Assembly: GCF_005116715.1 (NCBI RefSeq) | Contig: NZ_SWCI01000020.1 | Span: 1-34,786, forward strand | DNA length: 34,786 nt | Reading direction: 5' to 3' | Source of the DNA: Ferrimonas sediminicola | GTDB taxonomy: Bacteria; Pseudomonadota; Gammaproteobacteria; Enterobacterales; Shewanellaceae | Shown here: one piece after another, positions 1-6,510 of the stretch | Numbering within the stretch: position 1 is the stretch's first letter | How the letters are laid out: each line of letters starts with the position of its first letter | Program-made: the position numbers and the translations under genes | Notes under the pieces: generated by a model | Seen by the model: only the letters and a program-made list of their open reading frames with translations | Database searches by the model: none | Told to the model about the DNA's origin: nothing

Positions 1-53
1 GCACATTCCAGTTTAAATTCGGGGTCGAAAGAACGTCTTTTACGTTTGGTCAT
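1..53 (-). CDS. IS3-family transposase OrfA, N-terminal 17 residues (runs off the window)
   Basis: Translating the minus strand from the ATG at 53 gives MTKRKRRSFDPEFKLEC, the characteristic basic start and PEFKLE motif of IS3-family OrfA, the helix-turn-helix subunit that binds the element ends. The gene continues beyond the left edge. A purine-poor leader gives no obvious strong ribosome site, as is common for these transposases. The identification rests on 17 residues only. Confidence 0.7.
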   Translation of the reverse strand, partial: MTKRKRRSFDPEFKLEC

Positions 54-127
54 AGTGTCACCTGTAAACTTCTGAGGTGATGGTAAATCACCTCTTATCA
101 GGTGGCCAAATTCACTATGCCACTACA
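1..127 (-). mobile_element. IS3-family insertion sequence, terminal fragment
   Basis: The window opens inside an IS3-family element lying on the minus strand. Its outer end appears to be at 127, where the minus strand begins TGTAGTGGCATAGTG, the TG start usual for this family. About 75 bp of leader follow, then the first OrfA codons. Only the end is visible, so the rest of the element and its target duplication cannot be judged. Confidence 0.75.
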
Positions 128-1036
128 GTGGCAAAGTATGGGATCGCGCTGAGCAGGCTTTGGCTCCTTACGCTTCGTGTTCGATCCTGGCGGTGGCAAT
201 AGGCAAATCTGGTCAAATTTCGGATCATCTGACATTGCTGGGGAAAACCAAAGCGCTCGAGTTCGTCAACAACCATCCCGGTGAGGTCGATCTGTTCGAT
301 ATGGGAGGGCTGTGGCTTACTCTAGGAAGTGTGATGGAGTATGAGCTTGGGCAGTCCCCTTACGCTGCGGATGCGGAAACCATCCAGAAGGCCAAGCGCC
401 TATGGACTTTGACCGGGTGTGAACGCCTGGCCATTAGTGAGTCGCCATAGAGTCCAGCGCCAGCGGTATTGTCTCGGGTCCTTCTTTAGTGGTGTAGCTG
501 TGGGTACGCGGCGCCGCGGCAAAGCGCTACATACGAGGCCATCAGGAAGGCTGTTGTTGTTTCAACTTCAGGGATGAAGCCGGGGCACCTCGGTCCCGTT
601 CCTCCGCTAGTGCTTCTGGATTAGCGCTTCCCTACATGACAACTAGGAGGGCATGAGCAGGCGGGGGCAGGTTGTCGTTTCCTATATACTAGCTCGGTGT
701 GCCCTGGGGTGTCGCGGGTCCTTCCGACCCCCTCCCCCTTGTCGTGGGGGCGCGGCACCGAGCAGTTTGAGAAATTATTGGCTTGCCAGTGATCCACCAC
801 AGGTGACCAAGATCCTAGAAGCGGCCGGGGCTAGGGACCTGAGCAACCTGCGCATGGCGAGCATGACCAGTGATGTATGGTTTCATATCACTTAACTGAT
901 TCTGCCGGCATCCTCCCGGGGGCGGGTCGAATCTCTAGAGCGCCTGGCCCCAGCATCGCCCCCTTGGTCAGATTTTTATGCCCGCGAAATAAGAAACTTT
1001 TTTTGGAAGGGGCCTTGAGAACCTCAGTAAAGCTTT
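128..1036. other. Region between the IS end and the HEPN gene; no convincing gene except a possible fragment
   Basis: No recognisable gene was found in about 900 bp. The reading frame at 160-450 is open from the IS edge and may be a truncated coding remnant. Later frames (653-895, 877-1065) have no recognisable protein character. The stretch near 710-765 is rich in C/G runs. The region looks like decayed accessory DNA. Confidence 0.5.
160..450 (+). CDS. Hypothetical protein, possible C-terminal fragment cut by the IS
   Basis: This is a 96-codon frame with a TTG as first possible start. The same frame stays open upstream to the IS boundary at 127, so it may be the tail of a longer gene interrupted by the IS3 insertion. 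The protein (LTLLGKTKALEFVNNHPGEV near residues 24-43) has ordinary soluble composition and matches no family I know. There is no clear ribosome site before 160. It could be a chance frame. Confidence 0.25.
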   Translation: MAPYASCSILAVAIGKSGQISDHLTLLGKTKALEFVNNHPGEVDLFDMGGLWLTLGSVMEYELGQSPYAADAETIQKAKRLWTLTGCERLAISESP

Positions 1037-2266
1037 TTAATTCAGACGTTTTTGGATGGACATAAGTTGCTTTACTTTATTTAGTCGGGCCAGTTCAGCG
1101 TTCACGCCTTCAATACTGCAGGGGGAGTCCATGAAAGAAAGAGCTTCATTTAAGGATTTGTGTCGCCATTGATTTAAAATGAAGTACTTAATCATATGTT
1201 CAAGGATGCCAACTAGTTGGAAGCATTTCGACTCAAAGCTGACGGGCTTGGCATAGCCATGGACATTTCTATTTCTATCATTTCTTAGTGAATTCAAAGC
1301 TTCACGAACCAACTCGTTGTCGTGATACATGAAGGATATTCTCTTTATTATGATCTTTGAGTTATCAGTTGATAAAATTTTCTCCAGAGTGGTCCAAAGC
1401 TTCAAGAATCTCAGCTCAATATCATCATGGTTTCTAGATGAAGAGTAGCTTTGTAGAGCATTTTCAATGTGATCCTTGAATGGCGATTTTCTTAGTAATC
1501 TTAGGGTCTTTCCAAGTCGCGGATCTATGGACGAAAAGCCAATAATTCTCATGGGCTTCTTTGCTTGATATCTCTGTTCATGCCATATCCCCCGAGGGGA
1601 GATTTTTCCACAACTATAGTGTACAGTATGAAGCATGCCAACTGGAAAAGAAGTATTGGTCGGGTATTTTTGCTTTGGTGCGGGTGAAAATATATTCATA
1701 GCCTTATTAATGTTTAGCTCCCAAATCCCTTTGATTAAGTCGAGCGTATCCATTGCGTCGTTGAAGGCTATTCTTTCATCATGTGATGATATTGATATAA
1801 CAACGTATAAAAAGCCATCACACTCTTTTAGATTGAGTTCGTCATATTTTGTTATGGCATTTTTTCGTGCTTTTTGATACTTCTTGGGCAGGGTTCTATA
1901 GAAAGATACTTTCGAATTATTAATAATGCGTGAAGATGGGATGAAGTCGTTTTCTATACCTATTGAAGTTACGACCTGATAACGGGTTTGATTTATCTTG
2001 GTTTTTGAGATGGCTTTTTTGAATTCACTAAGTACGGCCTTTGTGTCTGCTAGTTTTCCATTTTTGAATAGGTCAAAGATAATTTCTCTGAATATATCTT
2101 GATAGACTTCGTGATCAATATTGGTTTTTGGGCTTTTAATTAGGCCAAATATCCTTTCAATGTGAAAGGTTGTACCTATTTGGTAACTGACTCTCCCCTC
2201 GTTGTCTAGAGAGAGCTGAGAAGAAACCTTCTTTAAAAGTTGTGTTGGTTGCTGAATCCAATCCAT
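1037..2266 (-). CDS. ApeA-like HEPN-domain protein (putative RNase, anti-phage type)
   Basis: This 409-residue protein has no signal peptide or membrane segment. The C-terminal third (roughly residues 275-365) has the layout of an ApeA-like HEPN domain: a helix beginning ELRFLKLWTTLEKIL, then an arginine/histidine motif R331-N-R-N-V-H336, which fits the catalytic Rx4-6H signature of HEPN ribonucleases. The N-terminal two thirds are unrecognised and may be the sensor part. HEPN proteins of this kind usually cut RNA to stop growth of infected cells, so an abortive-infection role is the likely inference. The gene is strikingly AT-rich beside its neighbours, which suggests recent transfer. It lies outside the island's left junction (2551-2556), so it belongs to the flank or to an older island in the same tRNA locus. 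No partner gene is adjacent. Confidence 0.75.
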   Translation of the reverse strand: MDWIQQPTQLLKKVSSQLSLDNEGRVSYQIGTTFHIERIFGLIKSPKTNIDHEVYQDIFREIIFDLFKNGKLADTKAVLSEFKKAISKTKINQTRYQVVTSIGIENDFIPSSRIINNSKVSFYRTLPKKYQKARKNAITKYDELNLKECDGFLYVVISISSHDERIAFNDAMDTLDLIKGIWELNINKAMNIFSPAPKQKYPTNTSFPVGMLHTVHYSCGKISPRGIWHEQRYQAKKPMRIIGFSSIDPRLGKTLRLLRKSPFKDHIENALQSYSSSRNHDDIELRFLKLWTTLEKILSTDNSKIIIKRISFMYHDNELVREALNSLRNDRNRNVHGYAKPVSFESKCFQLVGILEHMIKYFILNQWRHKSLNEALSFMDSPCSIEGVNAELARLNKVKQLMSIQKRLN

Positions 2267-2487
2267 GAGCTATGTTCCAGAGGTGATGTAGCAGAGGTAT
2301 GTCTAGGCTCGATTGACGCGAGTTTTGTTGATGCCTTTAGCCATGAGAAACTCTTGTTTTCTATGACGTCACTATCGACTTTTTGCAGGGCTTGATCAAC
2401 CAATATGAGGGTTATTGGGAAGATCGCTCTTCGTTGATTCGAGTGGATGCCAATTGATGCCAGGGGCGGCACATGCGCGGCACAGGC
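2267..2487. other. Intergenic stretch, no gene seen
   Basis: This is the upstream region of the HEPN gene, and also what lies past the terminator of the split tRNA. Short minus-strand frames here have no recognisable content and one crosses the integration junction, so they are not reported as genes. Confidence 0.5.
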
Positions 2488-2523
2488 AAAAAAGGCGAAG
2501 CGGTTACTAACCTGCTTCGCCTT
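2488..2523 (-). terminator. Rho-independent terminator of the host tRNA-Ile2 gene
   Basis: On the minus strand a perfect 10-bp stem (AAGGCGAAGC at 2514-2523 pairing with GCTTCGCCTT at 2492-2501) encloses a 12-nt loop and runs into a T tract. It lies 8 bp past the 3' end of the tRNA fragment at 2531, where a tRNA terminator belongs. The island has now separated it from the tRNA promoter by 27 kb. Confidence 0.85.
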
Positions 2524-2530
2524 CTGTATA

Positions 2531-2556
2531 TGGTGGCCCCTGGGGGACTTGAACCC
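2531..2556 (-). pseudogene. 3' fragment (26 nt) of the host tRNA-Ile2(CAU) gene: left attachment junction
   Basis: Read on the minus strand this is GGGTTC followed by the last 20 nt of a tRNA: the end of the T loop, the T-stem 3' strand, AGGGGCC and ACCA. It is identical to the 3' end of the complete tRNA at 29665-29741. Joined to the 57-nt piece at 29818-29874, with the GAACCC overlap counted once, it gives exactly 77 nt. It is therefore the displaced 3' end of the tRNA gene split by the island. Confidence 0.92.
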
Positions 2557-2566
2557 TTATGTGGTA
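2557..2566 (+). repeat. Left terminal inverted core site of the island
   Basis: TTATGTGGTA starts directly after the GAACCC crossover. It matches 9 of 10 bases of the inverted sequence at the right end (29808-29817). It is the likely arm-proximal binding site of the island recombinase. Confidence 0.75.
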
Positions 2567-2795
2567 AAGAAATTTGCCCGCTGACCATGTGTCTGTAGGT
2601 AGCAAACCCCTTTTCCAGCGGGGTTGCCCAGTGTCGCGCCTTCATTTTTTTATATGTGCGACTGTGGCGCACGCTTGTAGGGAAGCGAAAAAGAGCGCTT
2701 TGCAGGGCGGCGGGGCAGACTTCGGTGAAATAAAATAAAAGAATGTCTAGGCGCTGTCTAATCACGCGCCCTTCTCAAGGCCTCAAGGTCTAGCA

Positions 2796-2814
2796 TTAGG
2801 GGCGCTGCCCCTAA
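2796..2814. repeat. Perfect 8-bp hairpin
   Basis: TTAGGGGC and GCCCCTAA form a perfect stem around GCT. It lies downstream of the CoiA-like gene, whose stop is at 2957. There is no adjoining T run, so termination is possible but not shown. Confidence 0.5.
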
Positions 2815-2835
2815 TAACCCCGGAACATGTCGACA

Positions 2836-2856
2836 ATTAATAAAGTCTCATACTGA
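2836..2856 (+). repeat. 21-bp dispersed repeat, copy 1
   Basis: This copy contains the 11-bp core GTCTCATACTG at 2845-2855, preceded by ATTAATAAA. It matches the copy at 9127-9147 in 18 of 21 positions, in the same orientation. See the entries at 9127 and 21461. Confidence 0.65.
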
Positions 2857-2956
2857 GCAATAGAGGATCATACTCGTAAGGTAAGAGCCAACGACTCCTA
2901 CACCATGAAGCGGCCACAGGTGGGCCTCAATCCACTATGGTCCTGTAGCTACGTAC

Positions 2957-3745
2957 TCACCACCATTTACTTAAGCGATCTACATAAAGCCGGCAATTAG
3001 GGATGGATACAGTGCCCTGATGCCAGGCTTGCTTAACTCTTGGTTGAAAGGCGTGGGCAATACTCAGCAAAGATGTTGTAACAGGCGTTTTGTAGCGTTT
3101 TGAGAAGCGTTCATAGCCACCTGCAGATTGGTGGTTGCCTGATGAGTCGTACCACTCAGTTTCTTCGACATAAAGCTTATGCGCAGCAAAGTGTATTGGT
3201 AATACGAGATCTCCCTGATACCAGTAGTAAACCCGCCCGAAATAGGCTGCATGGCACCATTTCTCCCAGGCTTTGGGGCTGCAGCGCCTGTCCTCGATCT
3301 GCTTTTGCACTGCCTCGTTATACAGGCCAACCCACAGCACATTGATCCCGAGCTTCGCGTACTCTTCAGTGCGCTGGGTAATGTTGTTAACGGATAGATT
3401 GCTTCGCTGCACCTCGATAGCGACGGGAACATTGTTGATGAGGCAGTACACATCAGCGACAACCGGGCCAAAGTCCTTCTCGAGCTCCAACGCCGTCACA
3501 TTGGGCTTGGTTATTAGGGCGTTGTAGATACCGATCTTGCAGTTACGATGTGCCTCGGTCTCACCTTGTCCGTGCGAGCATGTAACTGGGGGCTTATGTG
3601 CGAAGTGATGGATCTTGATTTTGCCCTTCTTCAGCACCACCTCTTGTCGGCACTTTGGGCAAAGATAGGGGCCGTGTACTTTCTCACTTGATGAAGCGAG
3701 AACCTTGTAGTTATCGCTGGCGCGGATGCCACAGAGCATGCTCAA
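2957..3745 (-). CDS. CoiA-like nuclease family protein
   Basis: This is a 262-residue soluble protein. The N-terminal part has a CPKC pair at residues 29-32, then a histidine cluster HHFAH at 46-50 and H66. A nuclease-like core follows, with D98 in VVADVY and the E-V-Q motif at 111-113 (AIEVQRS). This order (Cys pair, HHFAH, D...ExQ) is that of the competence CoiA family, a variant of the PD-(D/E)XK nuclease fold. CoiA acts on incoming DNA in naturally competent Firmicutes, but homologues in Proteobacteria are scattered in mobile elements and their role is not settled. It is the cargo gene nearest the left end, alone, with an unremarkable leader at 3746-3821. A role in processing element or phage DNA is inference. 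Confidence 0.7.
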   Translation of the reverse strand: MSMLCGIRASDNYKVLASSSEKVHGPYLCPKCRQEVVLKKGKIKIHHFAHKPPVTCSHGQGETEAHRNCKIGIYNALITKPNVTALELEKDFGPVVADVYCLINNVPVAIEVQRSNLSVNNITQRTEEYAKLGINVLWVGLYNEAVQKQIEDRRCSPKAWEKWCHAAYFGRVYYWYQGDLVLPIHFAAHKLYVEETEWYDSSGNHQSAGGYERFSKRYKTPVTTSLLSIAHAFQPRVKQAWHQGTVSIPNCRLYVDRLSKWW

Positions 3746-3821
3746 TTCCTGTAGTGTTTCCGTCCCCCCAGGACTCAGCGACGGGAAAACACTCCTCCAG
3801 TTCGGGGAGTAATTGCTAGGA

Positions 3822-4304
3822 TTATTGGAAGTAAATATCGTGTTTACGATCGAACTTCCGGATTATTGAGGCCGCCTCCGATGGGTGCTGACCTGGTGTA
3901 AGCAGGGCCGCCCAGAATTCGTCATCAAATGAGCCATCCAGCTTCATGTAGCGGCAGATATGAACAAGATCCATCCTTTTCCAATCAGAGCACCCTCTGT
4001 TTACTTCGTATTTCCTCTCTAGTTCGTAGAAAGTTGGCACATTCCTATCTAACCAGCACTGGTCAAGGTACTTCGACAGATCATCTACTTTATCCCTGCT
4101 AACCATAAATTGCTCTGAATAGTGTTCCTGGGGCATTGAGGGAGTGATGCCATCTCCGTCCTGAAAAAATGGGTACACATTCGTGTACCAGGCGTACAGA
4201 TATGCATCGGTGTACTCGTCGTTGTGCACCCCAAGGCTAAGCACTTGCAAGCGCTGCTGCGTAAACAGCGCATCCATGATCGGCTTGTTTGTATCGTTGC
4301 TCAT
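3822..4304 (-). CDS. Hypothetical protein, second gene of a two-gene operon
   Basis: A 160-residue acidic, aromatic-rich soluble protein that I do not recognise. I chose the ATG at 4304 (MSNDTNKP) because AAAGGATG lies just before it; the frame is open upstream to 4409 but that part only overlaps the previous gene. The start is 4 bp past the end of the upstream gene (4309), so the pair is probably co-translated. The protein has several W and Y residues (DAYLYAWYTNVYPFF near residues 33-47) and no signal peptide, membrane segment or visible catalytic motif. It lies divergently from an Xre-type antitoxin-like gene. Confidence 0.6.
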   Translation of the reverse strand: MSNDTNKPIMDALFTQQRLQVLSLGVHNDEYTDAYLYAWYTNVYPFFQDGDGITPSMPQEHYSEQFMVSRDKVDDLSKYLDQCWLDRNVPTFYELERKYEVNRGCSDWKRMDLVHICRYMKLDGSFDDEFWAALLTPGQHPSEAASIIRKFDRKHDIYFQ

Positions 4305-4308
4305 CACA

Positions 4309-4680
4309 TCATCCTTTTCTAAGCTCGGCTTCGATTTCAGCGGCGATCTCGCAGAATCGCTCGTAGTTATTTTCCAGATGGCTGTAGTAAACCCAGGCAT
4401 CATGCTCATTCAACCCGGCCTGGTTGCGCCCGAAGTAGTCTTGCAGCCTCTCGATAGCGCGGGAATATGTTGCGAGCTCGTATTCCCAGGAGCCGAGGTG
4501 GCCGACTACCTCAAGCTCGTCGCGGAACTGCTCAAAACAGCACTTTAGGGTCTTCAAGCCAAGGTCGGTAGCGGCGTAGACGCTGCTACTTGTCTGGTTT
4601 TCTGGGCCAATAGCGTTCCTGATTTTTTCGAACTGATAGCCGAACTTTTGAGGTTCGGCCGATGTTATTGAATCGAACAT
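4309..4680 (-). CDS. Hypothetical protein, first gene of a two-gene operon
   Basis: A 123-residue, mostly helical protein of unknown function. A strong ribosome site (AAGGAGG, followed by GAAC before the ATG at 4680) supports the start. Residues 40-120 look like two long amphipathic helices rich in E, L and Y, which suggests an oligomeric or protein-binding role, but no family is evident. The gene has its own upstream region containing a dyad (4704-4730), is followed by the 160-residue gene with 4-bp spacing, and points away from the Xre-type gene at 4952. Confidence 0.65.
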   Translation of the reverse strand: MFDSITSAEPQKFGYQFEKIRNAIGPENQTSSSVYAATDLGLKTLKCCFEQFRDELEVVGHLGSWEYELATYSRAIERLQDYFGRNQAGLNEHDAWVYYSHLENNYERFCEIAAEIEAELRKG

Positions 4681-4703
4681 GTTCCCTCCTTGACTACTAC
4701 AGG

Positions 4704-4730
4704 TTTAGACATTGGGGAGAAAAGTCTAAA
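4704..4730. promoter_or_regulatory. Candidate operator dyad
   Basis: TTTAGAC (4704-4710) and GTCTAAA (4724-4730) form a perfect 7-bp inverted repeat with a 13-bp spacer. It sits 24-50 bp upstream of the start at 4680, in the promoter region of the two-gene operon. The divergent Xre-type protein is the obvious candidate to bind it; this is inference. Confidence 0.5.
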
Positions 4731-4951
4731 AAACAAGCACAGCAGCGATATTTATCGTAAAAAAATGACCCTCGATAGGGTTCAAGAGGGCAGAATGATT
4801 GAAAGCTTAGTGTCCGCTTCGGCGCTGACCCTACCACATATCAACTTGATTTAGTTAGTCATTCTAGCTATCAGTGGCACGTGCTGAGACGCATATGTGA
4901 GTGGTGGCTTTTTATAGGCTACTGTAGTACTTAGGCACGAAGGAGGTATAC

Positions 4952-5392
4952 ATGGCTGACACATCATTAACATTGGATGAGATAGTTATCTCAAGACTGG
5001 AGTCCGGAAAAAAGTCTGAATTAAGCTCGGCATTAGGTGAAGCCATGCTCCAAGAACTGCGCCTGAAGGGTTGCACACTGAAATGCGTAGCAAACACGCT
5101 GCCACGCCAGATCGTGGCTAGAGCCATCGGAGTTAACAACTCTAATCTGCACAAGCTATACCGGCGTAAACGCCTCTCCAGAGTTCAGAGCGAGCGCATT
5201 AGTGATTTGACGGCCTTTTGGGCAGAGATGAATGGTATTTTCATGCACGATGACCTGGTATTGGACGAGTGGCTTAATTCTAAGCTGCCAGCCCTAGGGG
5301 GCCTATCTCCGATGCAAATGATGGAAACGCTCCCAGGTCGAAAGGCGTTGCGCGAGATCCTAAATCGTCTGCAATACGGAGATTTCTCGTAA
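4952..5392 (+). CDS. Xre/MbcA/ParS-type antitoxin-like protein, no RES toxin partner
   Basis: A 146-residue protein with a very strong ribosome site (AAGGAGG, then TATAC before the ATG). The middle part (about residues 35-85) fits a helix-turn-helix region with VARAIGVNNSNLHKLYRRK. The last 45 residues carry the pattern of the Xre/MbcA/ParS toxin-binding domain (formerly DUF2384): W107 followed by PALGGLSPMQMM and a late GRKALREIL...YGDFS. In this family the antitoxin normally precedes a RES-domain toxin. Here no coding gene follows for over 1 kb, so it is an orphan, either a leftover antitoxin or a recruited regulator of the divergent operon at 3822-4680. Confidence 0.72.
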   Translation: MADTSLTLDEIVISRLESGKKSELSSALGEAMLQELRLKGCTLKCVANTLPRQIVARAIGVNNSNLHKLYRRKRLSRVQSERISDLTAFWAEMNGIFMHDDLVLDEWLNSKLPALGGLSPMQMMETLPGRKALREILNRLQYGDFS

Positions 5393-5564
5393 TCCTGTTG
5401 AGAGGCCTGCGTAAATCTCCTGATAAATCCTGCTTTTAGTGCGAATAGGGTCCAGTGACCTCTTCTGGCATCGCACGGACCACTCCAGAACATGCCAACC
5501 AAGTCACTGAACCCGAAGGCACAGATGACTTCTGTCGCCAGCAAATCGGTCATTGCTTACTGAA

Positions 5565-5628
5565 TGATACGATTATGAGGCTTTATTCGTATCAAGATCT
5601 GTTGATTTCCGCCATTACCTGATACGAA
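5565..5628. promoter_or_regulatory. Three TGATACGAA boxes
   Basis: The boxes are TGATACGA at 5565-5572, its inverse TTCGTATCA at 5586-5594 and TGATACGAA at 5620-5628. The first two form an inverted repeat and the third is a direct copy. The arrangement is typical of a multi-site protein-binding region; the protein is unknown. Confidence 0.55.
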
Positions 5629-5662
5629 TAGCGGATCTTTGTCCGCACGAGTTAGTGGCCCA

Positions 5663-5700
5663 CTGTACTTCTAGACAACTCATGACCGCTATTGGCGCCG
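5663..5700 (+). repeat. 38-bp dispersed repeat, copy A
   Basis: This copy starts CTGTACTTCTAG, contains CATGACCGCT and ends TGGCGCCG. It matches 21284-21321 in 34 of 38 positions, in the same orientation. Both copies lie in non-coding DNA, this one before the 44-bp repeats and the other after the DnaC-like gene. Confidence 0.75.
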
Positions 5701-5877
5701 GCCAACGAGCTATAACGAGCACTGCTTTCATGTTCATTGACAGGTTGCCAAAGCATACAGAAGCGGAATATCCTGGCATGAGATTGATATATCCTTAAAA
5801 AACAGGATGATGATTTTATTCATCCCTGCCGAAGTCAAGCCGCGTCACGAAAAACCCATATCAGGGCTTTACAGGCT

Positions 5878-6040
5878 GAGATCCGAAAACCCTATAGGGC
5901 AAATACGATCGACAGAAGTGAGATCGTAAATCCCCTATAGGGAAAATATGATCCGACAGGGGTGAGATCGTAAATCCCCTATAGGAAAAATACGATCCGA
6001 GAGAAGTGAGATCGTAAATCCCCCATATGGTAAATACCAA
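5878..6040 (+). repeat. Tandem array of 44-bp iteron-like units
   Basis: Units start with GAGATC at 5878, 5920, 5964 and 6008. The last three starts are spaced exactly 44 bp and the first unit is 42 bp and more diverged. Each unit carries an AT-flanked palindrome (CCTATAGG, or CCATATGG in the last). The joins between units form a second dyad (TACGATC...GATCGTA). Two dyads per unit at fixed phase suggest cooperative protein binding, as in origin iterons or partition centromeres. There are no unique spacers, so it is not a CRISPR array. Confidence 0.8.
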
Positions 6041-6510
6041 ATAGCCCCTTTTTCTTCTGGGCAGCCAATGACCAATATTGGCTGGAGGTGCTCGGTCAGT
6101 TGCCTCACCAGAAGGTGGCGAAGAACTCGGCCAAACGGCTAGGGCACCTGCGGCCATGGGTGGTGATGCTGGAGGTGACCATCAGCTTGGCTCGGCTTAA
6201 GGTGATGTGAGGACACCTGCGCAGGCGTGACTTGATCACCACTGATGGATGACCAAGCCTTTGGCGCACCGAAGTGATACAGTCACTCGAGAGACGGCTT
6301 ATGCGCTCAATACATGAGCTGGGCCCCGAGAGTGCATCGCAGCGCTTGTCTGAACGGCACCGACCGCCACGAACCGGCCGTTGATGAGTTGCTGTCAGCA
6401 CTGTCCCACCTAAGGGGAGCTGATACTGACTCATAGGTTCTTCTAAGGGACTTGCCTTGAGCCTTCGTCATATGCAAACTGAGATAATACGTACAGACAA
6501 GGATGCTTAG

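Larger units (their letters stand above)
2557..2956. other. Left terminal non-coding region of the island
   Basis: About 400 bp with no credible gene. It holds the left core site, a tight hairpin at 2796-2814 (TTAGGGGC/GCCCCTAA, 3-nt loop GCT) and one copy of the 21-bp dispersed repeat at 2836-2856. The hairpin lacks a T tract on either strand, so it is more likely structural or a recombination feature than a terminator. Confidence 0.6.
5393..6510. other. 1.1 kb non-coding region with several repeat systems
   Basis: No gene is convincing here. The region contains three TGATACGAA-type boxes (5565-5628), one copy of a 38-bp dispersed repeat (5663-5700) and four tandem 44-bp units (5878-6040). 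After these, around 6070-6210, a short frame reads YWLEVLGQLPHQKVAKN and then VVMLEVTISLARLKVM before a stop; it may be a remnant of an unidentified gene. The density of repeats makes this the best candidate for a replication or regulatory region of the island. Confidence 0.6.

Noticed and set aside
700..770. Phage cos-like site (GCGGGTCCTTCC and C-rich run)
   Set aside because: The resemblance is only a short GC-rich word, with no terminase or portal genes nearby.
2412..2765. Minus-strand frame of 117 codons
   Set aside because: It crosses the island-tRNA junction, the tRNA fragment and the terminator, so it is a chance frame.
5878..6040. CRISPR array
   Set aside because: The units are contiguous with no unique spacers, and no cas genes are present.
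6105..6434. Minus-strand 109-codon frame
   Set aside because: There is no ribosome site or recognisable family, and low-complexity basic composition suggests a chance frame.
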